Source: Vibrio sp. 05-20-BW147
GTDB taxonomy: Bacteria; Pseudomonadota; Gammaproteobacteria; Enterobacterales; Vibrionaceae
DNA length: 64,000 bases
Direction of reading: 5' to 3'
Assembly: GCF_013369385.1 (NCBI RefSeq)
Contig: NZ_SZTO01000018.1
Span: 85,615-149,614, forward strand
Part shown: positions 52,914-62,383 of the stretch, piece by piece
Position numbering within the stretch: the stretch's first letter is position 1
Layout: every line of letters begins with the position of its first letter
The notes under the pieces: model-generated
Seen by the model: the letters and a program-made list of their open reading frames with translations, nothing else
Told to the model about the DNA's origin: nothing
Database searches by the model: none
Made by a program: the position numbers and the translations under genes

Positions 52914-53960
52914 TTAGTCTTTACGCTTTAGATACTGCGCTACTTGGGCATTTTCCTCAGCTAGCCATTGCGCAACGTCTTTGGCAAAGTAAGTCAAAAT
53001 GCCATCAGCACCCGCACGCTTAAAACAAAGCAAGGATTCCAAAACAGTCTCACGCTCTTTCAACCAACCATTCTGGATTGCCGCTTTGTGCATCGCGTAC
53101 TCACCAGAAACTTGGTAAGCGAACGTGGGTACTTGAAGCTCTGTTTTCACTCGGCGCACAACATCAAGATATGGCATGCCCGGCTTCACCATCACCATAT
53201 CGGCACCTTCATTGATATCCAACGCAACTTCATGCAAAGCTTCGTCACTATTTGCCGGATCCATTTGGTAATTCTTTTTGTTTCCACCTTTTAGGTTGGA
53301 TGCAGAGCCCACCGCATCACGGAATGGCCCGTAGTAGTTGGAAGCGTATTTGGCGGAGTAAGCCATGATTTGAGTATGAATGTAACCCGCTTCCTCTAGA
53401 GCGTCACGGATACGGCCAATTCGACCATCCATCATATCTGAGGGAGCCACCACATCCGCACCCGCTTCCGCATGCGACAACGCTTGTTTGATCAGAACTT
53501 CCGTTGTCTCATCATTCATCACATAGCCTTCTTCATCAATGATGCCGTCTTGACCATGGGTGGTAAAAGGATCAAGTGCGACGTCTGTAATGACGCCCAT
53601 TGCTGGCACGTGCTCTTTTAATGCACGTACTGCTCTCTGAACCAAGCCTTCAGGGTTATAAGCTTCCGCGGCACAAAGGCTTTTCGCGTCTTGATTCACC
53701 ACAGGGAAAAGAGCAATCGCTGGCACACCAAGCTGAGCAAGGTACTGTGCTTCTTCAAGCATCAAGTCAATGGAAAGGCGCTCTACGCCAGGCATAGACT
53801 CCACACTTTCACGGCGATCTTTACCCATTAAGATAAACATCGGGTAGATCAAGTCGCTAACCGATAGCTGATTCTCCGCCATCAAACGACGACTGAACTC
53901 ATGCTTGCGCATACGGCGCATACGGCGCGCTGGGAATGGGCCTTGAATAGATACAGACAC
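52914..53960 (-). CDS. hemB: Delta-aminolevulinic acid dehydratase (porphobilinogen synthase)
   Basis: 348 residues. It joins two 5-aminolevulinates into porphobilinogen, early in heme synthesis. The Schiff-base lysines lie in AYSAKYASNYYGPFRDA near 200 and MVKPGMPYLD near 255. The metal site has DVALDPFTTHGQDG, with Asp/Thr in place of the zinc cysteines, so the enzyme should be of the magnesium-dependent type. The adjacent ryhB connects iron supply and heme synthesis in location only. Confidence 0.95.
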   Translation of the reverse strand: MSVSIQGPFPARRMRRMRKHEFSRRLMAENQLSVSDLIYPMFILMGKDRRESVESMPGVERLSIDLMLEEAQYLAQLGVPAIALFPVVNQDAKSLCAAEAYNPEGLVQRAVRALKEHVPAMGVITDVALDPFTTHGQDGIIDEEGYVMNDETTEVLIKQALSHAEAGADVVAPSDMMDGRIGRIRDALEEAGYIHTQIMAYSAKYASNYYGPFRDAVGSASNLKGGNKKNYQMDPANSDEALHEVALDINEGADMVMVKPGMPYLDVVRRVKTELQVPTFAYQVSGEYAMHKAAIQNGWLKERETVLESLLCFKRAGADGILTYFAKDVAQWLAEENAQVAQYLKRKD

Positions 53961-54108
53961 TCTCGTCTCCTTGTCTGGTGTACAGAATTGGCAAAATCAT
54001 ATCACTACGAAGGCTGCGCGCCAGCAACAATAAAGAAAAATCGCAAAAATGACCAAATGCTCACACTGGCGTATACTCTGCACACCTTTTGAACGCTGAG
54101 ATAACCTA

Positions 54109-54876
54109 ATGATTGACACTCATGCCCATATTTACGCCAAAGAATTTGACCAAGACCGCGACCAGGTTGTGCAACGCGCGCTTGAGCAGGGCATTGAAAA
54201 AATCTTGCTACCAAATATCGACCTCGATTCCATCGAGCCGATGCTACACACCGAAGCCACTTACCCAGACATATGCCATTCAATGATGGGTCTGCATCCA
54301 TGTTATGTGGACAATAATGTGAAGCAGACGCTCGAAACGGTTCATGCTTGGTTTGCAAAACATTCGTTCATTGCTGTCGGTGAGATTGGTATCGACTTGT
54401 ATTGGGATAAAACGTATCAAAAGGAGCAAGAATGGGCCTTTGTCACTCAGCTTAATTGGGCAAAAGAACTCGACCTTCCAGTGGTAATCCATACTCGTGA
54501 TTCGATTAAAGAGACACTGGCACTGCTCGCCAAAGAACAAGATGGTTCGCTGTCTGGTGTCTTTCATTGTTTTGGTGGTTCAATTGAAGACGCAAAAGCG
54601 ATCAACGATTTAGGTTTTCACCTAGGGCTGGGTGGGGTAACAACATTTAAAAATGGCGGTATGGATCTCGTGATACCTAGCTTAAATCTTGACTATGTGA
54701 TTTTGGAAACAGATTGTCCCTACCTAGCACCAGTGCCTCATCGCGGCAAAAGAAACGAACCTTCATACACTCAACTCGTCGCCAATCGAGTAGCGGAACT
54801 AAGAAACTGCAGCGCCGCAGAAATCGCATCCATTACAACCCAAAATGCAAAACAACTGTTTAAATTGGCACCATAA
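54109..54876 (+). CDS. TatD-family metal-dependent deoxyribonuclease
   Basis: 255 residues. Metal ligands include MIDTHAHIY at the start, GEIGIDLYWD near 92, VIHTRDS near 125, GVFHCFGGS near 149, and ETDCPYLAP near 200. Close TatD-family proteins (TatD, YcfH, YjjV) are 3'-5' nucleases acting in DNA repair and quality control. It lies near the tat genes but on the opposite strand, as in other vibrios. Confidence 0.9.
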   Translation: MIDTHAHIYAKEFDQDRDQVVQRALEQGIEKILLPNIDLDSIEPMLHTEATYPDICHSMMGLHPCYVDNNVKQTLETVHAWFAKHSFIAVGEIGIDLYWDKTYQKEQEWAFVTQLNWAKELDLPVVIHTRDSIKETLALLAKEQDGSLSGVFHCFGGSIEDAKAINDLGFHLGLGGVTTFKNGGMDLVIPSLNLDYVILETDCPYLAPVPHRGKRNEPSYTQLVANRVAELRNCSAAEIASITTQNAKQLFKLAP

Positions 54877-55055
54877 ATAACACAAACACAGTCGTTTAAT
54901 ATGTGTAAAACCTTGTTTTTAATATGTAAATTATAAATAGAAATGTAACTCCTAACGCTCAATTATGCGACACTTATCACATCAAAAAATGGCATCGTTC
55001 ACGATTTCCATATATGATCTGTGCCGCAAATATTACAAGAAAAGTGAGAAGTTAC

Positions 55056-55172
55056 ATGTGTAATCACAGTATTCACTTACAACGTCATCATCGCTCGTTC
55101 TGGCACAAGATCATCGGTATCAAAGAGATCTATGTGTGTCAAAATTGTGGTCATACGATCAAAGTGAGATAA
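55056..55172 (+). CDS. Small zinc-ribbon-like protein, 38 residues
   Basis: I read this frame myself. ATG 55056 to TAA 55170-55172 gives 38 residues with His/Arg-rich HLQRHHRSFWHK and a CQNCGH knuckle at 28-33; the Cys at residue 2 with His4 may supply the other ligands. GAGAA lies before the start and a strong terminator directly overlaps the stop, which supports a real transcript ending here. No function is known. The 54877-55055 stretch before it is AT-rich with no other feature I can support. Confidence 0.55.
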   Translation: MCNHSIHLQRHHRSFWHKIIGIKEIYVCQNCGHTIKVR

Positions 55173-55203
55173 AAAAAGCGGCTTAATTAGGCCGCTTTTT
55201 TGT
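55171..55203. terminator. Bidirectional terminator between the small protein and tatC
   Basis: AAAAAAGCGGC, TTAATTA, GCCGCTTTTTTTG with A and T runs on both sides. It ends the rightward small gene and the leftward tat operon. Confidence 0.9.
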
Positions 55204-55208
55204 TTCTG

Positions 55209-55961
55209 CTATTCTTGCTCATGCTCTGATTCATCTCGCTCTTTACGTGTGTAAAAACGCGCAAAGAACAGACCGACTTCAAACAACAAACACATTGGAA
55301 TAGCCAATAATGTTTGAGAAATCATGTCTGGTGGGGTCAATAGCATCCCTACAATAAACGCACCGACAATAATATAGGGACGTTTTTCGCTTAAACTCTT
55401 TGGATCCGTTGCCCCTGTCCAACATAACAAAATGATGGCAACTGGTACCTCAAAAGCAATACCAAACGCCAAAAACAGCGCTAAAACAAAATCCAAATAA
55501 CTGGCGATGTCGGTGGCAAACTCCACGCCTCCTAAAGAGATGGCGGTGAAAAAGCCAAACACCAGAGGAAAGACAACGTAGTACGCAAATGCCACACCAC
55601 AATAAAAAAGCAATGAGCTCGAAACGAGGAGTGGCATGATTAAGCGACGTTCGTGCTTATACAACCCCGGCGCCACAAACGCCCAAACTTGGTAGAGAAT
55701 AAACGGAACGGCCAAAAACACTGCGACAATGAGTGTCAGCTTCAATGGTGTAAAGAAGGGAGACGCAACATCCGTTGCAATCATTGTCGCCCCTTCTGGC
55801 AATCGCTCTACCAATGGTGCGGAAATAAATTCGTAAATCTCACCAGAGAAATAAATTAGGCCAACAAAGACGATCAGCACCGCCAGTATCGCTTTCAATA
55901 AGCGATTACGTAGCTCTAACAAATGGCTGATCAAAGGTTGAGTCTGCTCAACGGTAGACAT
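55209..55961 (-). CDS. tatC: Twin-arginine translocase subunit TatC
   Basis: 250 residues with six membrane segments. It binds twin-arginine signal peptides and builds the translocation site with TatB. Conserved LISHLLELRNRLL at the cytoplasmic start and a Glu-rich loop are present; the C-terminus is charged (RKERDESEHEQE). The ATG at 55961 follows GAGG; it lies 67 bases after tatB. Confidence 0.95.
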   Translation of the reverse strand: MSTVEQTQPLISHLLELRNRLLKAILAVLIVFVGLIYFSGEIYEFISAPLVERLPEGATMIATDVASPFFTPLKLTLIVAVFLAVPFILYQVWAFVAPGLYKHERRLIMPLLVSSSLLFYCGVAFAYYVVFPLVFGFFTAISLGGVEFATDIASYLDFVLALFLAFGIAFEVPVAIILLCWTGATDPKSLSEKRPYIIVGAFIVGMLLTPPDMISQTLLAIPMCLLFEVGLFFARFYTRKERDESEHEQE

Positions 55962-56028
55962 ATCAAACCTCAAGTATCAAAACGGATCAAAAAAAGAGCT
56001 ACCCAATGAGCAGCTCCCCTATGAGAGA

Positions 56029-56424
56029 CTATTCGGTCTTGGTATTTGCCGCGGATGCTTTTGCCACCTCAGGAACGTCTTTATTCACTGGAACATCAGT
56101 TTCAACAACGTTTTGTGGTTTTGCGGAATTATCTGCATAAGGCCGATTAACGGATTGAGCAGCTTGTTTCAGTTGCTCGACGGAGGCTTTTAGCTCAGGA
56201 GACAGCTCTTCCATCCCCATTTGCTCAGCTTTACGCAAGTTTTCCTGTAGCTCTTGAACTTTGAGTTCATGAGCTAACTCATCTTTGACGCTGTTGGCCA
56301 TATTTTTCGCTGCACCAACAAACCGCGCCACACTACGAATCGCATGCGGCAAACGTTCTGGTCCTAAAACAACCAGACCCACGACAAATATCAATACCAG
56401 TTCCCAAAAACCGATATCAAACAC
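56029..56424 (-). CDS. tatB: Twin-arginine translocase subunit TatB
   Basis: 131 residues. N-terminal helix FDIGFWELVLIFVVGLVVLG with Glu8, then GPERLP hinge and a long amphipathic helix, then a Ser/Ala/Pro-rich tail. It partners TatC in the signal-peptide receptor. Three bases separate it from tatA. Confidence 0.95.
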   Translation of the reverse strand: MFDIGFWELVLIFVVGLVVLGPERLPHAIRSVARFVGAAKNMANSVKDELAHELKVQELQENLRKAEQMGMEELSPELKASVEQLKQAAQSVNRPYADNSAKPQNVVETDVPVNKDVPEVAKASAANTKTE

Positions 56425-56427
56425 TTA

Positions 56428-56664
56428 TTACGCCTGCTCTTTGTCTTTTTTAGTTTCGGTTGCAGCTTGCTTACTCTGCTGCTCTAGGCTTTTTGGCTCA
56501 AAGTCTGCGTCTTTCTTCTCAGACTCTTCTTCATTCATTGCCTTCTTAAAGCCTTTAATTGCACCGCCTAAATCACTACCAATACCACGCAGTTTTTTAG
56601 TTCCGAATAGCAATACAACAATGACAGCAATAATCAACAGTTGCCAGATACTGATACCACCCAT
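56428..56664 (-). CDS. tatA: Twin-arginine translocase subunit TatA
   Basis: 78 residues. MGGISIWQLLIIAVIVVLLFG is the membrane helix, followed by TKKLRGIGSDLGGAIKGFKK amphipathic helix and an acidic tail. It polymerises to form the protein-conducting element. Confidence 0.95.
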   Translation of the reverse strand: MGGISIWQLLIIAVIVVLLFGTKKLRGIGSDLGGAIKGFKKAMNEEESEKKDADFEPKSLEQQSKQAATETKKDKEQA

Positions 56665-56715
56665 TCTTTTTACCTCGGGTCTTTTGTAACAAAAATTAGA
56701 TCAAGAGTTTAACGT

Positions 56716-58350
56716 CTAACGACGATAAGCTCGCCAACTGAACAGCCAAAATGTGACACCTGCAATAGCAGTTGCCAACGAAAGCTGCTCATAGGCGTTG
56801 TCCACCAATATTGCCGAGCATACGACTAATGTGGCCCCAACGCCAAATAAAAACTTTCCTGTTGCCTGCTGACGCTTGCTATCACGATAACCTTGGTAAA
56901 GCTGATCCATTCTCTGGTTCATCGCTTTGCCCTGTTTGAGACTGTCATAAAGAAGCTCAGGCAGTTCAGGTAATTTTTCTGCCCAATAGGGTGCACGATC
57001 TTTTACCGCATTGAACAGTGCTTTGGGCCCAACTTGGTTCATCATCCACTCTTCAAGGAAGGGCTTTGCCGTTTCCCAGAGATCAAGTTGTGGATATAGC
57101 TGACGCCCTAACCCTTCCACATACAGCAAGGTTTTTTGCAATAACACCAGTTGTGGCTGAACTTCCATATTGAATCGCCTTGCGGTATTGAATAGGTTCA
57201 ATAGCACATGACCAAAGGAGATTTCACACAACGGTTTGGCAAAAATCGGCTCACAGACAATACGAATCGCAAATTCAAATTCATCAATATTGGTGTCTGC
57301 CGGTACCCAGCCAGAGTCCACATGCAGCTCAGCCACACGTCGATAATCACGATTAAAAAACGCCAAAAAGTTTTCCGCTAAATAGCGTTTATCTTCGCTA
57401 TTTAATGTGCCAACAATGCCACAATCCAAACCAATCCATTGTGGGTTCTCGGGATGTTCAGGGTTAACAAACACGTTCCCTGGATGCATGTCTGCATGGA
57501 AGAAGCTGTCGCGAAAAACCTGGGTAAAGAATACACTCACCCCTCTTTCTGCCAACAACTTCATGTTGGTGCCATTCGCTTTCAAGCCTGCAATATCCGA
57601 GACTTGGATACCATATATTCGCTCAGAAACCATGACAGTTTCATTACTAAAGTCCGGATAAACTTCAGGAACATATAACTCTTCACTGTCGGTAAAATTA
57701 CGTCTTAGCTGTATCGCATTGGCCGCTTCGCGACGCAAATCAAGCTCGTCCAGTAAGGTTTTCTCATACTCTCGAACCACTTCGATCGGTTTAAGACGAC
57801 GTGCTTCAGGCATTGCTTTGGCGACTATACGCGCCATACGTCGCATCAGTTTTAGATCTGCATCAATGATGGGACGAATATCTGGGCGAATGACCTTTAA
57901 TACCACTTCTTGGTTAGTCGTTTTCAACTTGGCGGTATGCACCTGCGCAATGGAGGCCGACGCTAAAGGAACTAGGTCAAAATCACTAAACCAAGTTTCT
58001 AGAGGCCGACCCAACGCTTGCTCCATTTGCTGCTTAGCCAATGCTCCATCAAATGGCGAGACTTGATCTTGCAGCAGTGCAAGCGGGTCTGCAATGTGAG
58101 GAGGAAACAGATCGCGACGAGTAGACAACATCTGGCCAAATTTAATCCAAACAGGCCCTAACTCTTGCAGTGCAAGACGCAGACGATCCCCTAACGGTTT
58201 TTCTGGATGCTGATTTTTAAGCCAAAACAAGCTTTTGCGCATCCAACGTGGTGCTTTGGCAAGTTGATGGTCTGGCAGTAGGTCATCCAAACCATATTCA
58301 AGCTGAACTTTAATGATGCGATAAAGGCGCTTTAGCTCTGTCGGGGTCAT
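56716..58350 (-). CDS. ubiB: Ubiquinone biosynthesis ATPase/kinase-like protein UbiB
   Basis: 544 residues. An ABC1/ADCK atypical kinase-fold protein needed for ubiquinone synthesis. The KxGQ motif WIKFGQMLSTR near 92, SIAQVH Ala/Gly-rich loop near 145, and HADMHPGNVF with GLDCGIVG as catalytic and metal loops are present. Two C-terminal membrane helices lie near 500-540. It overlaps ubiJ by four bases and is followed by tatA. Confidence 0.96.
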   Translation of the reverse strand: MTPTELKRLYRIIKVQLEYGLDDLLPDHQLAKAPRWMRKSLFWLKNQHPEKPLGDRLRLALQELGPVWIKFGQMLSTRRDLFPPHIADPLALLQDQVSPFDGALAKQQMEQALGRPLETWFSDFDLVPLASASIAQVHTAKLKTTNQEVVLKVIRPDIRPIIDADLKLMRRMARIVAKAMPEARRLKPIEVVREYEKTLLDELDLRREAANAIQLRRNFTDSEELYVPEVYPDFSNETVMVSERIYGIQVSDIAGLKANGTNMKLLAERGVSVFFTQVFRDSFFHADMHPGNVFVNPEHPENPQWIGLDCGIVGTLNSEDKRYLAENFLAFFNRDYRRVAELHVDSGWVPADTNIDEFEFAIRIVCEPIFAKPLCEISFGHVLLNLFNTARRFNMEVQPQLVLLQKTLLYVEGLGRQLYPQLDLWETAKPFLEEWMMNQVGPKALFNAVKDRAPYWAEKLPELPELLYDSLKQGKAMNQRMDQLYQGYRDSKRQQATGKFLFGVGATLVVCSAILVDNAYEQLSLATAIAGVTFWLFSWRAYRR

Positions 58351-58952
58351 GCTTTCTCCAACAGTTTTTGCAGACGAGCTTCTAGTCTGGCGAGTTCACT
58401 TTTGACCTCGTCTACTTGGTCACAGAAGTAAGCCACTTCCAATGGTACAGGTGCCAGACGCCATTCTTCGGTAATCACCTGAGCAAGATGATACTGCTGC
58501 TTTTTCGCTTGACGCCCGACGAAGCCACCGACATTCTTTACCCCCTGAGCCAAAGAGTGAGCGACCACATCCCCAGTGACACGCGATACCCATTCCTCCA
58601 CATCCGGTTTTGCATCCGTGATGAGCTGAGCAAACTTCTGCGCTAATTGAATGTCCCCTTCAAGGATCAGCTTGTCTTGCTTAATCAGCTTCGTGATATT
58701 GGCTTGCTCTCTCAGCTCAGGCAACACCGCCAATTTAAGCGACAAATAACAATCCGGTTGGCCTTCATAATTGGCTAATACATCGATCTGTTGGCTAAAA
58801 ATAAACGTCAACGTTTTGTTCAGCTCCTGGAGATGAACTTGGATCACTTGCCCCTTTAAACGTAATAAACGTTTTTCGAGATCCGGATTGTCTTTCACCA
58901 GCACATTGAGGCTAGTTTCAATCACTGCGGTAATGAGTGGTTCAAATGGCAT
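58347..58952 (-). CDS. ubiJ: Ubiquinone biosynthesis accessory protein UbiJ
   Basis: 201 residues. An SCP2 lipid-binding domain (about 15-110) with a coiled C-terminus (ELARLEARLQKLLEK). With UbiK it forms a lipid-binding accessory of the soluble Ubi complex. It sits between ubiE and ubiB, as in E. coli. Confidence 0.92.
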   Translation of the reverse strand: MPFEPLITAVIETSLNVLVKDNPDLEKRLLRLKGQVIQVHLQELNKTLTFIFSQQIDVLANYEGQPDCYLSLKLAVLPELREQANITKLIKQDKLILEGDIQLAQKFAQLITDAKPDVEEWVSRVTGDVVAHSLAQGVKNVGGFVGRQAKKQQYHLAQVITEEWRLAPVPLEVAYFCDQVDEVKSELARLEARLQKLLEKA

Positions 58953-58960
58953 GGAGGCTC

Positions 58961-59743
58961 CTAAAATTTGTAGCCACGATGCAGGGCAACAATGCCACCC
59001 GTCAAATTGTAGTAAGACGCGCTCTCGAAACCAGCTTCTTCCATCATGCTTTTTAAAGTCTCTTGATCTGGATGCATGCGAATAGACTCAGCCAGATAAC
59101 GATAACTATCGGCATCGTTGGCGACTAATTCACCCATTTTCGGTAATAGATGGAAAGAGTACGCATCATACACCTTGGATAACGGGTCAAAGACAGGCTT
59201 GGAGAATTCCAATACCAACAAACGACCACCCGGCTTGAGCACTCGGAACATCGAGCGAAGCGCTTTATCTTTGTCAGTCACGTTACGTAGACAGAAACTG
59301 ATGGTAATGATGTCAAAGTAATCATCCGGAAATGGCAATTCCTCGGCATTCGCTTGGACGTAATGAACGTTACCGACAATGCCGCTGTCTCGTAGCTTGT
59401 CACGACCGACGTTGAGCATAGAATTATTGATGTCGGCAAGAATGACATGGCCCTTTTCACCCACGATACGGGAAAACTTGGCAGTCAAATCGCCTGTGCC
59501 ACCACCTAAATCTAATACTCTCTGACCAGGACGTGCTCCGCTGCAATCAATAGTAAAGCGCTTCCATAGGCGATGGATACCACCAGACATTAAGTCATTC
59601 ATGATGTCGTATTTGGCGGCCACAGAGTGAAAGACTTGGGCAACTTTAGCGACTTTTTCTTCTTTCGCCACGGTAGTGAAACCAAAATGGGTGGTTTCTT
59701 GTGTTTCTAAAGCTGTATTCGATTGCACGCTGATATCCGTCAT
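58961..59743 (-). CDS. ubiE: Ubiquinone/menaquinone methyltransferase UbiE
   Basis: 260 residues. It carries out the C-methylation step in both ubiquinone and menaquinone synthesis. SAM motif I VLDLGGGTGDLTAKF near 75-89, YDIMNDLMSGGIHRLWK near 45, and the UbiE signature SYRYLAESIRMHPDQETLKS near 220 are present. The ATG at 59743 follows AGAGGAAAAAC. It opens the ubiE-ubiJ-ubiB-tatABC unit. Confidence 0.96.
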   Translation of the reverse strand: MTDISVQSNTALETQETTHFGFTTVAKEEKVAKVAQVFHSVAAKYDIMNDLMSGGIHRLWKRFTIDCSGARPGQRVLDLGGGTGDLTAKFSRIVGEKGHVILADINNSMLNVGRDKLRDSGIVGNVHYVQANAEELPFPDDYFDIITISFCLRNVTDKDKALRSMFRVLKPGGRLLVLEFSKPVFDPLSKVYDAYSFHLLPKMGELVANDADSYRYLAESIRMHPDQETLKSMMEEAGFESASYYNLTGGIVALHRGYKF

Positions 59744-59813
59744 TGTTTTTCCTCTTGGGCAGTGCTGTTCGACTTGGGCCAATTCATATGTGACAGGCCA
59801 CGACTGCGGGCGA

Positions 59814-61328
59814 TTAGTTTACTTTATCCTCAACGGGATGTCTTTCTACTAAAGAGTCATTTTGTGCTAATTGGGTCAAATCGGCGGAGATAGGACGCTT
59901 CACTTCCACACCAAGCTCTTTGAAGCTCTCTGCCTGACGGATCACATTGCCTCGTCCTGTCACCAGCTTATTCATCGCCCCTTGATAACTTTGGTTGGCT
60001 TTATCAAGTGCACCTCCGAGACCTTGCATGTCATCGACAAACAAACGCAGCTTGTCGTAAAGCTTGCTTGCGCGTTCAGCGATAATTTTGGCATTTTGAC
60101 TTTGCCTCTCATTGCGCCATAGGTTATCGATGGTGCGTAAAGCAACCAACAGAGTTGTTGGACTCACCAAAATAATGTTCTGTTCAAGGGCATCTTTGAC
60201 CAAGCTTGGATCAGCTTGTATCGCGATTTGAAATGCAGGCTCTACAGGGATAAACATCAGTACATAGTCTAAACTTTGAATACCTTTGAGTTGGTGGTAG
60301 TCCTTCAGACTTAACCCTTTAATATGAGCTCTAATCGCAGTGAGATGGCTAGTCAATGCCGATTCTCGCTCTTGGTCTGATTCTGCATGGAAATAGCGCT
60401 CATAGGCAATCAACGCCATTTTTGCATCGATCACCACCTGCTTATCGTGAGGCAAGTAAACAATGACATCTGGCTGATAACGCTTGCCTGCTTCATTTTG
60501 CAAACTCACCTGCGTTTGATATTCATGCCCTTCACGCAATCCGGACTCCGCTAGCACCCTCGCCAGCACCACTTCCCCCCAGTTTCCTTGTTGCTTGTTG
60601 TCTCCTTTGAGAGCTTGGGTTAAGTTGATCGCTTCACGAGCCATCTGCTCATTCAAACGTTGCAAGTTTTTCAGTTCGTGCACTAGAGTGTGACGTTCTT
60701 TAGCCTCTTGGCTAAAGCTGTCGTTGACCTGCTTTTTGAACCCTTCCAACTGCTCTTTCAGCGGCAGTAACAAGCCTTCTAGGCTCAGGCGATTTTGCTG
60801 ATCGACCTTGGCGGTTTTTTCTTCGAACAACTGATTAGCAAGATGTTCGAATTGTTGCTTTAGCCTCTGCTCTGCCTGTTCCAGAATCTGAAGTTTTTCC
60901 TGATTAGCAACATTAAGCTGTTCATGGCGCGCCTGCTGTTCACGCAACTGTGTTTCCAGTCGTGCATTTTGCTCTCTTTGGAGTGCTAGCTCGTCAAAGT
61001 ACAGCTGCCGCTCTTGCTTTACGGCATCGAAGTAGCGCAGTTTTTCAATCGCTGCCATCAGTTTTCCGTGCGTTTGCTTCACCTCATAAGCGGCTTGGTC
61101 GCGTTCGAGATCGTAGTCATCCAGCTCACCTTGCAGTTGTTGCAATCCCTGTTGCAATTGTTCAATTTTGTTTTGTGCTAACTGACGTTCAGTCTCAATC
61201 TGTTGCTGCAATAACTGGGCTTTTACAAGCAGTTTCTGTCTCTGCCACCAACTGGCAATACACGCCGCGACAAAAGCGGTGCCGGTTGCAGTCAAAATGA
61301 GAGTCTGATTATCGATAATCCATTGCAT
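59814..61328 (-). CDS. rmuC: DNA recombination protein RmuC homolog
   Basis: 504 residues. One membrane helix near residues 9-28, a long coiled coil (about 32-195, rich in Gln, Glu and Leu) and the RmuC domain from about 195 with GNWGEVVLARVLAESGLREG and VVIDAKMALIAYERY, which resembles nuclease folds. It limits DNA inversions and recombination. I chose Met at 61328; a longer frame to 61403 would place the membrane helix oddly deep. No strong ribosome site is visible. Confidence 0.9.
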   Translation of the reverse strand: MQWIIDNQTLILTATGTAFVAACIASWWQRQKLLVKAQLLQQQIETERQLAQNKIEQLQQGLQQLQGELDDYDLERDQAAYEVKQTHGKLMAAIEKLRYFDAVKQERQLYFDELALQREQNARLETQLREQQARHEQLNVANQEKLQILEQAEQRLKQQFEHLANQLFEEKTAKVDQQNRLSLEGLLLPLKEQLEGFKKQVNDSFSQEAKERHTLVHELKNLQRLNEQMAREAINLTQALKGDNKQQGNWGEVVLARVLAESGLREGHEYQTQVSLQNEAGKRYQPDVIVYLPHDKQVVIDAKMALIAYERYFHAESDQERESALTSHLTAIRAHIKGLSLKDYHQLKGIQSLDYVLMFIPVEPAFQIAIQADPSLVKDALEQNIILVSPTTLLVALRTIDNLWRNERQSQNAKIIAERASKLYDKLRLFVDDMQGLGGALDKANQSYQGAMNKLVTGRGNVIRQAESFKELGVEVKRPISADLTQLAQNDSLVERHPVEDKVN

Positions 61329-61458
61329 AGTAAGGAGTTCTAGAAGATGACAAGCGTGTTTTAATGGTATTTTGATACTGGATAAATGTCCAGTTTGTTG
61401 CACAGAAAATCCTCGCTTACACTAGGACTTTGCTTTGCTGACAACCTTTTGAGGACTT

Positions 61459-62367
61459 ATGAACGAGCGTCGCGCCCTGGGATTTGGGCTTTCTGCTGTT
61501 TTGCTTTGGTCAACCGTTGCTACGGCATTTAAACTCACTCTCGCCGAGTTTACACCAATACAAATGCTTACGGTGGCCAGTATTGTCTCAGCTGTTGCGC
61601 TGATGGCGATCTGCGCTGCGCAAGGCAAACTCTCACAGATAAGTAGCACTTTTTTCTCTAATCCTTGGTATTACTTGTTACTTGGGCTCATAAACCCACT
61701 CGCCTACTATCTGATTTTGTTTAAAGCCTACGATCTACTACCCGCCTCACAGGCTCAAGCGATCAACTACAGTTGGGCAATCACACTCACCCTGATGGCT
61801 GCACTTTTTCTTGGACAAAAAATTCGAACACAAGATTGGGCTGCCTGTGTATTCAGCTATTTAGGCGTTGTTGTGATTGCAACAAAAGGAGATGTTCTCG
61901 GACTTTCCTTCGACAGCCCAATGGGTGTGGCGCTGGCGTTAATTTCGACTTTACTTTGGGCTGGATATTGGATACTCAATACCAAAAACAAAGCGGATCC
62001 TATTGTCGGGGTGCTGCTTGGATTTATAGTCGCCATTCCTTTTGCTATTGCTCTCACTGTCTACGAAGGTGAAAGTTGGGCGCGAATATCTCGACAAGGT
62101 TGGCTGGCAGTGACCTATGTCGGACTCTTTGAAATGGGCATTACATTTGTTCTTTGGCTTTCTGCGCTAAAACAAACCAATAACACCGCTCGTATCAGTA
62201 ACCTAATCTTTGCATCACCTTTTATTTCACTGATGCTTCTTTCAACAATCATTGGTGAAGAAATTCATCCAACGACACTATTCGGTCTCATTCTGATTAT
62301 CGCTGGTCTAGTGATTCAGCAACTAAAATGGGACAAACCCAAGCTTACCTCAACACGCTCATCTTGA
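61459..62367 (+). CDS. EamA-family (DMT) transporter
   Basis: 302 residues with ten membrane segments in two repeated EamA halves (about 5-140 and 150-290). Such proteins export amino acids, nucleosides or drugs; the substrate is not predictable here. GAGGACT lies before the ATG. It diverges from rmuC. Confidence 0.88.
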   Translation: MNERRALGFGLSAVLLWSTVATAFKLTLAEFTPIQMLTVASIVSAVALMAICAAQGKLSQISSTFFSNPWYYLLLGLINPLAYYLILFKAYDLLPASQAQAINYSWAITLTLMAALFLGQKIRTQDWAACVFSYLGVVVIATKGDVLGLSFDSPMGVALALISTLLWAGYWILNTKNKADPIVGVLLGFIVAIPFAIALTVYEGESWARISRQGWLAVTYVGLFEMGITFVLWLSALKQTNNTARISNLIFASPFISLMLLSTIIGEEIHPTTLFGLILIIAGLVIQQLKWDKPKLTSTRSS

Positions 62368-62383
62368 ACGCGGTTATGGCTTA

